Of a stretch of 64,000 nt of DNA, positions 26,145 through 33,934 are shown piece after piece. How positions within the stretch are numbered: the stretch's first letter is position 1; each line of letters begins with the position of its first letter. A program made the translations under genes and the position numbers. Source of the stretch: Fictibacillus nanhaiensis (GTDB taxonomy: Bacteria > Bacillota > Bacilli > Bacillales > Fictibacillaceae). The notes below the pieces were generated by a model that saw only the letters and a program-made list of their open reading frames with translations, did no database searches and had not been told where the DNA came from. The stretch lies in the NCBI GenBank assembly GCA_016401345.1, contig JAEACG010000007.1, positions 63,147 to 127,146 on the forward strand, given 5' to 3'.

Positions 26145-26990
26145 TTATTTTAATTTGTGCTGAATCAAGGTCTCTACCTCTTGCACAATTTTCTTGAATT
26201 TTTCCGCTTCAACATACAAATTATCTTGTTTATTAGTAATTGATTCAAATATACCATTAATGCGAACTTCAAGATTCTCAGGAGTATATCTAAAGCGACT
26301 AGCTAACTTGATAGCTCCTTTTTCATTTATAAGAAACGTTTCATTCAGAGCAAATAACACTTGAGTTAGACAAGAGGCACATCGAAAAAAGCAACCTGAA
26401 ATATACGAAAGGTCATTAATAACGAAACCTTTCTTAGCATTTTCCAATGAGAAATTTGCTTCCCAAAAAAACTGATTAATGATCGCTTTCTTTAACGCTT
26501 TTGGATAAGGAACGGTATAAGACTTTAGCTTCTCTATTTTTTCATAGGGGTCCCATAAAGGTTTGCAAATGGCTATCTCTCCAAAGTAAATAGAATTTTG
26601 AAAGCCATGTGGATGCCCAGGTTGATAATCTATTGAGATATTCCCAGCAATACAATCTTCAACAACGGTAGAAACCTTGTTTAGATCCCGATATAAAAAA
26701 TCCACTGGCATATTATTCACCTTTAACCACCCACCACCATTGATCCAAGGTCCCCATCCTCCAATTGAAGTAACTAAACCTTCTCTATGGAAGTCATCGA
26801 TTTCTGAAGCAATTTCATCTAGCTTTTTAATATCAAACGAATCAGCCGAACGATAATAGATTCCAATATCAATATCTGAAGCTTGAGTATGTGTGTCATT
26901 CGCTCTAGATCCACCGAGGACAATCGATTCTACTCCTGGCACATCCTTCACACGGTCTACAATATCTTTAATAATCAAGTTTGTACTCAT
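26145..26990 (-). CDS. Nucleotidyltransferase-domain protein (DUF4037-like)
   Basis: 281 residues. The polymerase-beta-type nucleotidyltransferase motif IVLGGSRANDTHTQASDIDI (G-G/S, then D-x-D) lies at about residues 23-42, and a third acidic residue may be in PVDFLYRDL. The C-terminal half is helical. It resembles DUF4037-type or antibiotic-nucleotidyltransferase relatives, but substrate is unknown. A GGAGTGTG ribosome site stands before the ATG. Single gene, with two terminators after it. Confidence 0.82.
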   Translation of the reverse strand: MSTNLIIKDIVDRVKDVPGVESIVLGGSRANDTHTQASDIDIGIYYRSADSFDIKKLDEIASEIDDFHREGLVTSIGGWGPWINGGGWLKVNNMPVDFLYRDLNKVSTVVEDCIAGNISIDYQPGHPHGFQNSIYFGEIAICKPLWDPYEKIEKLKSYTVPYPKALKKAIINQFFWEANFSLENAKKGFVINDLSYISGCFFRCASCLTQVLFALNETFLINEKGAIKLASRFRYTPENLEVRINGIFESITNKQDNLYVEAEKFKKIVQEVETLIQHKLK

Positions 26991-27194
26991 GTTTCACACT
27001 CCTATCAACATGATTATTTAAACAAGAATAACTTCATCAATTTAATTCTTTGGCACTTTACTTTTTCGATTTAGCTTTCTATAATCCTTTTAGAGTCGTG
27101 AATGGAACAATGAAACACAAGAACATGCCACCTTGCTACTATAAATGTACATTAAGAAATGGATTTGCCCTACATAACCAATACATAAACAAAA

Positions 27195-27233
27195 AACCAG
27201 GCAGCTAAGCAAATATAGACTAGCTGACTGGTT
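27195..27233 (-). terminator. Terminator of the sulfotransferase gene
   Basis: AACCAGGCAGCT pairs with AGCTGACTGGTT with one mismatch, followed on the minus strand by TTTTTTGTTT. Confidence 0.8.
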
Positions 27234-27266
27234 GCATAATTTTTGATTTGTGATTGAGGTAATTAC

Positions 27267-28016
27267 TTACCAACGTAAATCTGTTTCATATCCTAATTCA
27301 ATGAGTAATTGGCCAGCATTTTCCTTAAAGGCAAGGGTAATCTCTTCGTCAAATTCCTCTTTCCAGTTGCCAATCGTTCCTTTTCTAAACGTAGCGGAGT
27401 CTTGAGTTGATATGTTTTCTTTTGCACGTTTAATTACGGTATGATCGATGCTCTCTTTATCCTCTTCTGTAACAAACTGAACGATCTTCTGAACCGATTC
27501 GTCTAATGATCCTTCACTCCTTAGTAGATCTTCAAACTTAATGGAAAGCACGTTAGGTGCAGATAACCATCCTTTAAATTCAGAAAACCAATCGTGAATA
27601 TCCTGATGACCCAATTCAGGAATTCCTCTTATGATTGATAGCATTCGTTCTTTTTTGGACAGCTGCTTTTTCTTGAAATATTGATGAAGTGGAGCATTTA
27701 CCTTCTCAATATAATAATTATAAGAGACCACAACATCTCGCAAGTCTCGATATAGAAAAATCTGCTTCATATTGAGATCTTGTAGAAGACTTGCCCATGA
27801 TGCGGAATAATAAATATGCCCTGACAAAAACTCATTATCGCTTAGTTTCTCTAACTCGCGCTGATGTTCAGCCAATTGTGCAGAAACTCCTTCGTAAAGA
27901 TGCAGGTTTTGATCAAATGTTATTGAGTGAATACCTGTTAATATTTGAAACATAAGATGTGTTCCGCTTTTAGGAAACGAATTAAAGAAAAAAGGACTTA
28001 TTGTTTTTTTATTCAT
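27267..28016 (-). CDS. Sulfotransferase-family protein
   Basis: 249 residues. The 5'-phosphosulfate-binding loop is NSFPKSGTHLMFQIL at about 12-26, and the 3'-phosphate motif is FLYRDLRDVVVSYNYY at about 88-103. These are the two PAPS-binding hallmarks of sulfotransferases. Later, RKGTIGNWKEEFDEE matches the conserved RKG near the C terminus that binds the nucleotide. It would move sulfate from PAPS to an unknown acceptor. Such genes are uncommon in Bacillus relatives. Single gene with its own terminator. The ATG at 28016 follows an AAAGGTGATC site. Confidence 0.85.
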   Translation of the reverse strand: MNKKTISPFFFNSFPKSGTHLMFQILTGIHSITFDQNLHLYEGVSAQLAEHQRELEKLSDNEFLSGHIYYSASWASLLQDLNMKQIFLYRDLRDVVVSYNYYIEKVNAPLHQYFKKKQLSKKERMLSIIRGIPELGHQDIHDWFSEFKGWLSAPNVLSIKFEDLLRSEGSLDESVQKIVQFVTEEDKESIDHTVIKRAKENISTQDSATFRKGTIGNWKEEFDEEITLAFKENAGQLLIELGYETDLRW

Positions 28017-28217
28017 TTTTTACGATCACCTTTTCTATTTACATGACATGCTTATATATCTTATTCGTTCGTCTCCTAAACGCTTGTACAATTGCCTGAA
28101 ATCTCATATTTCCATACGTGAAAAATATTTTATACATACATACACTTTTATCGTTCAACGCACGAAAGATATAGAGCAAGACCTTAACCCCTAATTGTTA
28201 GCAAGATGAAACCATGG

Positions 28218-28248
28218 AAAAGGCAGAGATACGCTCCCTGCCTTTTTT
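28218..28248 (-). terminator. Terminator of the ACR3-like gene
   Basis: AAAAGGCAG and CTGCCTTTT pair exactly around an 11-base loop; T and A runs flank it on both sides, so it could act on either strand. Confidence 0.75.
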
Positions 28249-28259
28249 CTGTGCACCTT

Positions 28260-29225
28260 TTATTTAGGATCTCTTAAAATCCATTTTGGCACTATTTTTA
28301 TGTAGATTAATTCTCCAATCAGCTCAACGATCGTTTGCGTCACGATCACTGCTGCCGCTAAGGTTCTCCAAGACTCTGGTAACGCAAGCGCTAACGGAAG
28401 AACGACAAGAGAATTTCTTGTTCCCATGCTGAAGATTAGTGCTCTTCCTGCACCTATATCTAAAGTGAATACGCGTGCGATAACGCGAGAAACCATTGGC
28501 ATGATGATTAAGAATAATAGATAAATTGGTACTACTTGAACGATACTATTAAAATCATTGTAGACTTTTCCTATTTGTGATGCGACAATGACGATCAAGA
28601 CAAGAGCCATAAACGGGACGGGTAACCATGCTGTCAGGTTTAATGCTTTATCACCAATGGTCTGTTTTCTCGCCCATAGTTGTGTAAGAACCGCTAATAA
28701 TAAAGGCACCACGATCAATAAGAAAAAGGCTTCTAAAAATGGTCCCATCTGTACGACTGACATCACCTTTTTACCGATAAATAACCATAGATAAAGAGGA
28801 AGCAGCACCATCTGGACAACAAACAAAATAGGTGTTGCCGCTAGCATTAATTTTTCGTTTCCTTTTCCGAGCTGAGTAAAGACGATGATATAATCAATAC
28901 ACGGAGTAAGAAGAACTAAGCAAATCCCCAATACGATTGGTGCAGGCTGTGGGAAAATGGAAATTAGACCCCATACTATGATAGGTACGATTACGAAATT
29001 TCCGATTAGCAAAGCTATCATAAATCTGACGTTTGAAACAGCTTCTCTTATCTTTAAAAAAGGAATTTGGGCGAACATCCCGTACATGAGGATAGCGATT
29101 AGTGGAGTGATTGTCCATTGAAGTCCAGCTCCGAAATTTTCAAAGGTAAGACCGGTAAAGCCACCTATTAGTAAAGATATACCGTAAATCCATATTTGTT
29201 GATTCTCTAGACCTTCCCTCGTCAT
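28260..29225 (-). CDS. Arsenic-resistance (ACR3/bile-acid symporter superfamily) transporter
   Basis: 321 residues with ten hydrophobic helices. The segment VLLTPCIDYIIVFTQLGKGN carries a conserved Cys near a helix break, as in ACR3 arsenite pumps, and a second signature is IFSMGTRNSLVVLPLALALP. Such proteins export arsenite; relatives may move other oxyanions or organic acids. There is no ArsR or arsenate reductase next to it, so arsenic is a family-based guess. The ATG at 29225 is preceded by AAAGGGAGATATTAC. Confidence 0.83.
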   Translation of the reverse strand: MTREGLENQQIWIYGISLLIGGFTGLTFENFGAGLQWTITPLIAILMYGMFAQIPFLKIREAVSNVRFMIALLIGNFVIVPIIVWGLISIFPQPAPIVLGICLVLLTPCIDYIIVFTQLGKGNEKLMLAATPILFVVQMVLLPLYLWLFIGKKVMSVVQMGPFLEAFFLLIVVPLLLAVLTQLWARKQTIGDKALNLTAWLPVPFMALVLIVIVASQIGKVYNDFNSIVQVVPIYLLFLIIMPMVSRVIARVFTLDIGAGRALIFSMGTRNSLVVLPLALALPESWRTLAAAVIVTQTIVELIGELIYIKIVPKWILRDPK

Positions 29226-29325
29226 GTAATATCTCCCTTTATTCCAAAACTTCAGCGTGAAGTTTATGTAAATTACATTAAATACTCTAAAATTATTAAT
29301 ATACCATTTCCATTATCAATAAAAA

Positions 29326-29352
29326 AGAACCGCCTCATTTAAAGACGGTTCT
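29326..29352 (-). terminator. Terminator of the 80-residue gene
   Basis: AGAACCG and CGGTTCT form the outer stem with partial inner pairing; on the minus strand TTTTTTATTG follows. Confidence 0.75.
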
Positions 29353-29380
29353 ACGAATACGAATCAATTGATTAAACATA

Positions 29381-29623
29381 CTAAGCACGTTCTAGCACTT
29401 TAGTCAGCATACGGTGAATAACCTCGTGATCTCGTGGATCATGCAATTGATACTCTTCACCAGGTAGTGTATACCACTCTGCTGCCCCCACGTATGTGAT
29501 AGCGAGGTTCAGAATACCTTGTTCATTGCAGCTTGTCTTAAGCTCGAGCTCTCCGCTGATCACACCCACCTCTGTAGTCATTACGCCATGAGTTGCCGTA
29601 AAGACTGTTGATTTCTCTTCCAT
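29381..29623 (-). CDS. Conserved 80-residue hypothetical protein
   Basis: MEEKSTVFTATHGVMTTEVG begins a small protein of mixed beta strands, followed by a segment EWYTLPGEEYQLHDPRDHE and a short C-terminal helix. No signal peptide or membrane segment. I do not recognise the family. The ribosome site AAAGGAGCTGCTCCA is good and a terminator follows, so it is very likely a real gene. Confidence 0.65.
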   Translation of the reverse strand: MEEKSTVFTATHGVMTTEVGVISGELELKTSCNEQGILNLAITYVGAAEWYTLPGEEYQLHDPRDHEVIHRMLTKVLERA

Positions 29624-29678
29624 TGGAGCAGCTCCTTTCTATAAAACAAGTTAGTACATTGTTTATACTCTAAATTGA

Positions 29679-30320
29679 TTAATACGTGCAAGTGTTAAGC
29701 ATGCTTTGAAGTTGTGTTTTTTCCGCTGATTGAAGATTTAAGCCCCAGTTGTACTTTGTTTGAATCCACCATTTTGCATATCCACAACCAGCTGCTGTCC
29801 GAGTAGGCTTCCATGTTGATGGATCTTGGTCACCTTTTGATCGGTTAGAACTTGCCGTCACGGCAATAAGTTGCGGACCTGTAAGATCATTCGCGAAATC
29901 CTCACGTTTGTCTGTTGTCCAGCTGCTTGCACCAGAACGCCAAGCCTCAGCGAGTGGTACGACATGATCAATATCAAGGTCAGATGGATTCGTAATCGTT
30001 ACACCGTCGTAATAGCTGTACCAACTGCCTGATGTTACTGGACAATTCCCGCTAAAAGAGTCTGCATCACGCTTAAGAACAACTTGACGTGTATCACATC
30101 CTCCACCTTGACTCGACCAATGAGGAAACAGATCGCGAGAATAACCAGTCATTGTACCTTCTGTCTTTACTACTAATGCATTCAACTGAGATTGTGCAGC
30201 AGATTTAGTAGGAGTTCCTGGCGGTAGCGCCCATGCCTTTTGGTTATCATCAGATGATACGACGACAAAAGACATCACCAGAGTAAAAATAAACGAACAC
30301 AACATCGATTTCTTCAACAT
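29679..30320 (-). CDS. Secreted HNH-family (DUF1524-like) nuclease
   Basis: 213 residues. A signal peptide (about 1-31, ending QKAWA) is followed by an HNH domain of the DUF1524 / GmrSD-C-terminal type: SDLDIDHVVPLAEAWRSGAS carries the His, then FANDLTGPQLIAVTASSNRS carries the Asn and KGDQDPSTWKPT the last site. Cys pairs near residues 81 and 96, and at the C terminus, suggest disulfides. It should be an extracellular DNA or RNA endonuclease. I start at the ATG at 30320, after GGAGGATTTAAGC. It resembles secreted HNH proteins of Streptomyces and Bacillus. Confidence 0.85.
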   Translation of the reverse strand: MLKKSMLCSFIFTLVMSFVVVSSDDNQKAWALPPGTPTKSAAQSQLNALVVKTEGTMTGYSRDLFPHWSSQGGGCDTRQVVLKRDADSFSGNCPVTSGSWYSYYDGVTITNPSDLDIDHVVPLAEAWRSGASSWTTDKREDFANDLTGPQLIAVTASSNRSKGDQDPSTWKPTRTAAGCGYAKWWIQTKYNWGLNLQSAEKTQLQSMLNTCTY

Positions 30321-30513
30321 GCTTAAATCCTCCAATATGTAGTTTTTTGAATCGTTATAATTTTATAACATATTTGTTTGAAGTGGTATTTGATATTTTG
30401 CAATTAAACATAATCTAGACCTTAGATATAGGTGGATAGTCTGGATTTTCTACGGCAATTCCACTCACGAAAAGCATTATAGTAAAATATAATTATCTCT
30501 TTGTGTTATTCCA

Positions 30514-31710
30514 CTATTGCATCGCAGGCTGTTTTTCTCCTGGTAAAGGAGCCGGTTCCATGCTTTGGTCGTTTGGCGATAAGTCAATTCCATAATCTTT
30601 TGCAAACACCATGTGTGTCTCTTTAAGAACGTTTTCGTGATTCAGATCCAAGTTAAAGACACGCGCTCCACGGAGGCGGTTCTTCTCTGCCCCAGGAAGT
30701 CCGTACGCTCCAAATCCAGCGCTTCCGCCATAACCTAGCATAATGCCATAATAGTTTCCGGCATACGTGTTGATGTGGTCATGTCCACAAAAGACTCCTT
30801 TTACATCACCACGATGCTGCAACGCTGAGAATAATCCAGAGTTGATCGGACCCGGACACTCATCTTCATTTCTCTCACCTGTAATCTGATGTTTGATTTT
30901 AGCTCGAGTATGATCAGCTTCTGTTCGGCCATCTACACTCGAATACCACATATAACGGTGCTCCCAAAGTGGAATGTGAATGAACATGAGAGAAGGCACC
31001 TTGAATCTAAAACGGTTTTCGATCTTTTGAGATGTTTCGTTGTACCAATTGACTTGGTCAAAACGAACCCAGTCCCATGTTGGATAACCTTCAAAATCTT
31101 GGCCCGCAATCTCTTTTGGCGCGTATCTTCCACTATCCATCAACCAGAAATTAAAAGCGGGCTTCTTCCCTTTCGTGTCCCAAACAAGAAGGTTCATGTT
31201 CCCAGTTCCTGTGATGTGCTTCGCTCCCTTCTCGTTCACATTGTGTTTATAAGATTGGTAGAATGCTAGCATCTTACTCTCATCCACACCGCTTTTCGGA
31301 GTAGAATCTTCATCATGATTTCCGAATGTAATGGCCCACTTAATGCCTCTCTTCTCCATCGGCCCAGCAACGTTGTTCATCGCTTGTTTCATTTCGAGTT
31401 CTGTGTCACATCCACCGGTGATTACATCTCCGTTCAATACAACAAAATCAGGCTTCTCAGCATCTAACACTTTTTCCATCAGCTCAATCGTACGTCGGTC
31501 GATGCGCTCATCATCTTGCGTATCGTTAAACTGAACGACCTTGAAAGTGCCATTGGAATGAAACTTTAACACCTTCTCTTCCTTTCGATCTGCATGGGCT
31601 TTTTCAGTGAATAAGTTGGATGTATCACCGAGCGAACCTAGTGTTAATGCCAACGTGCTCGCTCCACCTATCTTAATAAAATCACGACGATTCACTTGTT
31701 TAGAACTCAT
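30514..31710 (-). CDS. Tat-exported calcineurin-like metallophosphoesterase
   Basis: 398 residues. The N terminus NRRDFIKIGGASTLALTLGS is a twin-arginine (RR-x-F) signal peptide ending near KAHA. The phosphoesterase motifs follow in order: FNDTQD, VVLNGDVITGG, ITFGNHDED, LMFIHIPLWEH and GVFCGHDHINTY, which supply the two-metal ligands. It is a purple-acid-phosphatase-like extracellular enzyme for phosphate scavenging or similar. The start is the ATG at 31710 after GGAGGGGTAGCAAA; open frame upstream of it (to 32016) is not coding and overlaps the divergent Imm26-like gene. Confidence 0.9.
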   Translation of the reverse strand: MSSKQVNRRDFIKIGGASTLALTLGSLGDTSNLFTEKAHADRKEEKVLKFHSNGTFKVVQFNDTQDDERIDRRTIELMEKVLDAEKPDFVVLNGDVITGGCDTELEMKQAMNNVAGPMEKRGIKWAITFGNHDEDSTPKSGVDESKMLAFYQSYKHNVNEKGAKHITGTGNMNLLVWDTKGKKPAFNFWLMDSGRYAPKEIAGQDFEGYPTWDWVRFDQVNWYNETSQKIENRFRFKVPSLMFIHIPLWEHRYMWYSSVDGRTEADHTRAKIKHQITGERNEDECPGPINSGLFSALQHRGDVKGVFCGHDHINTYAGNYYGIMLGYGGSAGFGAYGLPGAEKNRLRGARVFNLDLNHENVLKETHMVFAKDYGIDLSPNDQSMEPAPLPGEKQPAMQ

Positions 31711-31834
31711 TTTGCTACCCCTCCGTATTATGTATGTTGGATTGTTTGTTACAAGATTAAGGGTAGCAAGGCTATTTTTAGGTAGTGTTTGATTGGTGTA
31801 AATGTTGTGTGAGAGTGGTTGTTGAGAGATTTTA

Positions 31835-31858
31835 CAATTTTGGGCCCCCACAAAATTG
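31835..31858. promoter_or_regulatory. Inverted repeat in the divergent promoter region
   Basis: CAATTTTG, then GGCCCCCA, then CAAAATTG: exact 8-base arms around a GC-rich centre, in the gap between the phosphoesterase and Imm26-like genes. An operator or a hairpin in the 5' leader of the plus-strand gene (first codon 57 bases away). Confidence 0.4.
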
Positions 31859-31914
31859 AAGAAATGGATATATAATAGGCTTAACAATAAAATGTGTTTC
31901 ATTTGGAGGTTTGT

Positions 31915-32798
31915 ATGTATAAATCTAATAAAAATGTTCCGATTTCTGTGGGCAATGTTTATGCCGTCAAGTTGCCTGATGGCCGATATGGAGCATTCAG
32001 AATTATTGATAAACAAAATCGATCTACAACTCTCGTAACCACTCCTTATATTAGTGATAGACTTCCTAACATTGATGATGAAAAATTAAAACAAACGCTA
32101 GTCCAAAATCGATTTTTCTTTGATGGGCAAAAGGCGGGATCGATTGTTGATGGTAAACCACCAAAAGAGTTAATTTTTATTGGTAATATTCAGATGAAAG
32201 AAGAACGCCGCTTTCCCAGTTATAGTGGCGTTTGGGATAAAGAGACGGGAATAGAAGCTTATTATGAATGGCGCTGGGAACATGATCGAGAAAACTTTGA
32301 AAAAGAGATGCAGGAAGATGAAGAACGAATGGCGAGAGAATCACTCGCTAAAGTTCAAGTACCCAAGAAAATGATGAGTGAAGAAATGTTTGGTCTATCA
32401 TCTCTTTAGTAGATGATGAAGATATAGAAGCTGCCATTCAGAAGTTAGCAGGACTAGGTGTACGGAATATTAAGCAGTTTGAAGAAACCTTGTCTTATAA
32501 ACTCTTTCAATTAGATACAGAAGAACACGCACGAAACATTGGAGTTTATTCCTATAAGGACGAAAATAAGCATTTTTCGGTTGATTTATTTTTATACTTT
32601 CGATGCGCTGTCATTACCAAAGGTAGAGACTTTTATGAATTGGTATTACAGAACCCTATACTTATGCCTGAAAACGATACGTGTGAGCCCTTACTAGATC
32701 TAGCTTCTGAAGCGTATGAGCTTCGCACCGGTAAAGACTTCGAATATAAAACGGGTTGTGATTATGAAACATTCTCCAATTGCAAGGGTTGGGAATAG
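31915..32798 (+). pseudogene. Frameshifted Imm26-like immunity protein gene
   Basis: The first part (31915-32409, 164 residues) has an immunity-protein-26 domain: ISVGNVYAVKLPDGRYGAFR, TLVTTPYISDRLP, then KPPKELIFIGNI and YEWRWEHDRE. It stops at SSL. In the -1 frame the coding continues without a start: SLVDDEDIEAAIQKLAGLG through LSYKLFQLDTEEHARN to FSNCKGWE at 32798. Combined length about 290. The shift lies near 32390-32408; no slippery heptamer is seen, so I call it a broken gene rather than programmed shifting. The ATG at 31915 follows GGAGGTTTGT. Imm26 proteins protect against polymorphic toxins. Confidence 0.7.
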
Positions 32799-32840
32799 CG
32801 TGACTAAGTTCTTTAGATTAGGGGTATACTCCACGCAAAA

Positions 32841-32942
32841 TTTGTCGAGATTTAGCAACTCGTCGATAAACGATTGAAACTTGTGGAATTATTATTCAAA
32901 CTCGTGGAATTATTGACGAAATTTATAGATTCACGCTATAAA
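32841..32942. repeat. Degenerate 21-bp-step array
   Basis: Three units start at 32859, 32880 and 32901, each 21 bases. They read CT(C/T)GT(C/G)GA at the front and end in AAA. Copies two and three share GTGGAATTATT. An 18-base relative (TTTGTCGAGA...) precedes, and a more divergent 21-base unit follows. This occupies the gap between the Imm26-like pseudogene and the TOMM precursor. Read in one frame it gives heptads L-V-(D/E)-x3-K, but no start or ribosome site supports a gene. Confidence 0.6.
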
Positions 32943-33143
32943 TTTCTTGAATAAAGTGGTTGAATACCCTATATGGTATGTATTGTTGATAAGAACAAGC
33001 CACTAAAATGGAGCATAATGACACATTTTCTTCCAGTTACAACTCACTGTTCTCTTTCAAACGCAAAAAGTGACTTTCTCCAACTCTTTTTCTCAAAAAT
33101 AGTCGTTCACCATCACACTATAATCATATATCTTCGCTCTCGT

Positions 33144-33167
33144 CCTGTGTTTTCCCAAAAACACAGG
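33144..33167. other. Hairpin upstream of the TOMM precursor gene
   Basis: CCTGTGTTTT, loop CCCA, AAAACACAGG: a perfect 10-bp stem 127 bases before the precursor start. CTGTTTCTATTT follows, so it could be a terminator for upstream transcription or an attenuator in the precursor leader. Confidence 0.55.
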
Positions 33168-33293
33168 CTGTTTCTATTTCCAGCACCCAATCCTGTAACG
33201 GTGGACAGACTGTATCCATATTTTATTATGAGGAATTTGAGCAGAGATTCTCTACTCGTTCTAGATCTGACAAAAAACAAGGAGGTGTTTGTA

Positions 33294-33596
33294 TTGGACA
33301 ATAAACACCAATGGAATTTGGATGGATTAAGTACTGGAGACTTTCAAGTTAGTGGCGGTCAGCCACATCATCCCCAAGAACAGCAAGCACAAGACCCTCG
33401 TCTTATCGTTCCAGGCTGTGTAATCGGAATCTGTTTTAACTTTTGTGGAGGTTGCGCAGGTTGCGTCGGATGCGCTGGGTGCGGCGGTTGTGCTGGTCGT
33501 TGTGGAGGCTGTGGCGGTTGCGGAGGCTGCGCAGGACGTTGTGGTGGTTGCGGTGGACGCTGTGGCGGATGCGGCGGACGTTGCGGAGGCAGATAA
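33294..33596 (+). CDS. Heterocycloanthracin-type TOMM precursor peptide
   Basis: 100 residues. The leader (about 1-40) contains LDGLSTGDFQVSGG, which matches the L-x3-DFQ-x-G block of heterocycloanthracin/sonorensin leaders. From residue 41 the peptide is a run of Cys, Gly, Ala and Arg: 17 Cys between 42 and 97, spaced by 3 or 4 residues (CGGC, CGGRC), and no Ser or Thr. The enzymes encoded 0.3 kb downstream would convert these Cys to thiazolines and thiazoles. The start is TTG at 33294 with AAGGAGGTG 6 bases before it; a longer frame upstream lacks any site. Export and cleavage genes are not seen beside it. Confidence 0.88.
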   Translation: MDNKHQWNLDGLSTGDFQVSGGQPHHPQEQQAQDPRLIVPGCVIGICFNFCGGCAGCVGCAGCGGCAGRCGGCGGCGGCAGRCGGCGGRCGGCGGRCGGR

Positions 33597-33626
33597 TCAG
33601 ATAAATGCATTGTTCGAAGAAATTTC

Positions 33627-33663
33627 AGGGGGCTTTGCTCAAGTTTTTGAGCATCAGTCCTCT
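33627..33663 (+). other. Hairpin between precursor and biosynthetic genes
   Basis: TGCTCAA and TTGAGCA pair with a GTTT loop, extended by a partly paired AGGGGG/CCTCT outer arm, followed by TATTTAATTTTT. Such a weak terminator may let some transcripts run into the enzyme genes, keeping precursor in excess. Confidence 0.5.
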
Positions 33664-33757
33664 ATTTAATTTTTCACACCCCTACAATTCCGATTTTGTC
33701 CTCCTGAAATATATAATCCCTACAAATGTATTTCTCAAAATGACACACATACATATA

Positions 33758-33862
33758 TTCACGGTAATTCAAAATAATTTCACGGTAATCCGCAATATAT
33801 TCACGGTAAATAACTATTTATTCACGGTAATTGGTTTTATATTCACGTTACTCAATTACTTA
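33758..33862. repeat. Five direct repeats with exact 21-bp step before the TOMM enzyme genes
   Basis: TTCACGGTAA begins at 33758, 33779, 33800 and 33821, and the variant TTCACGTTAC at 33842, each 21 bases after the last. The other 11 bases of each unit are AT-rich and vary. The array ends 72 bases before the ATG of the HcaF-like gene. A 9-base core CACGGTAAT with a 12-base spacer is the geometry of LytTR-type regulator sites, such as those controlling plantaricin genes, but no LytTR gene is in this window. Sites on one face of the helix, two turns apart. Confidence 0.75.
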
Positions 33863-33934
33863 TTAATCATATGACATAACGGACAAGCAGAATCCATAGG
33901 TATAGATGATGAGCATTAGGTTAGGAGGGGTATT

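Noticed and set aside
32973-33293. Long N-terminal extension of the precursor frame
   Set aside because: No ribosome site before the earlier ATG, and the TTG at 33294 has an excellent one with a family-like leader.
33368-33610. A proline- and glutamine-rich frame antisense to the precursor core
   Set aside because: It is the mirror of the Gly/Cys repeat in the precursor and has no ribosome site of its own.
20229-33862. CRISPR arrays at the 21-bp repeats
   Set aside because: Units are too short, repeats too degenerate, and no cas genes are present.
33605-33874. Frame with heptads FTVxxxx over the 21-bp repeats
   Set aside because: The heptads follow directly from the 21-base step; start context is poor and it overlaps the hairpin region.
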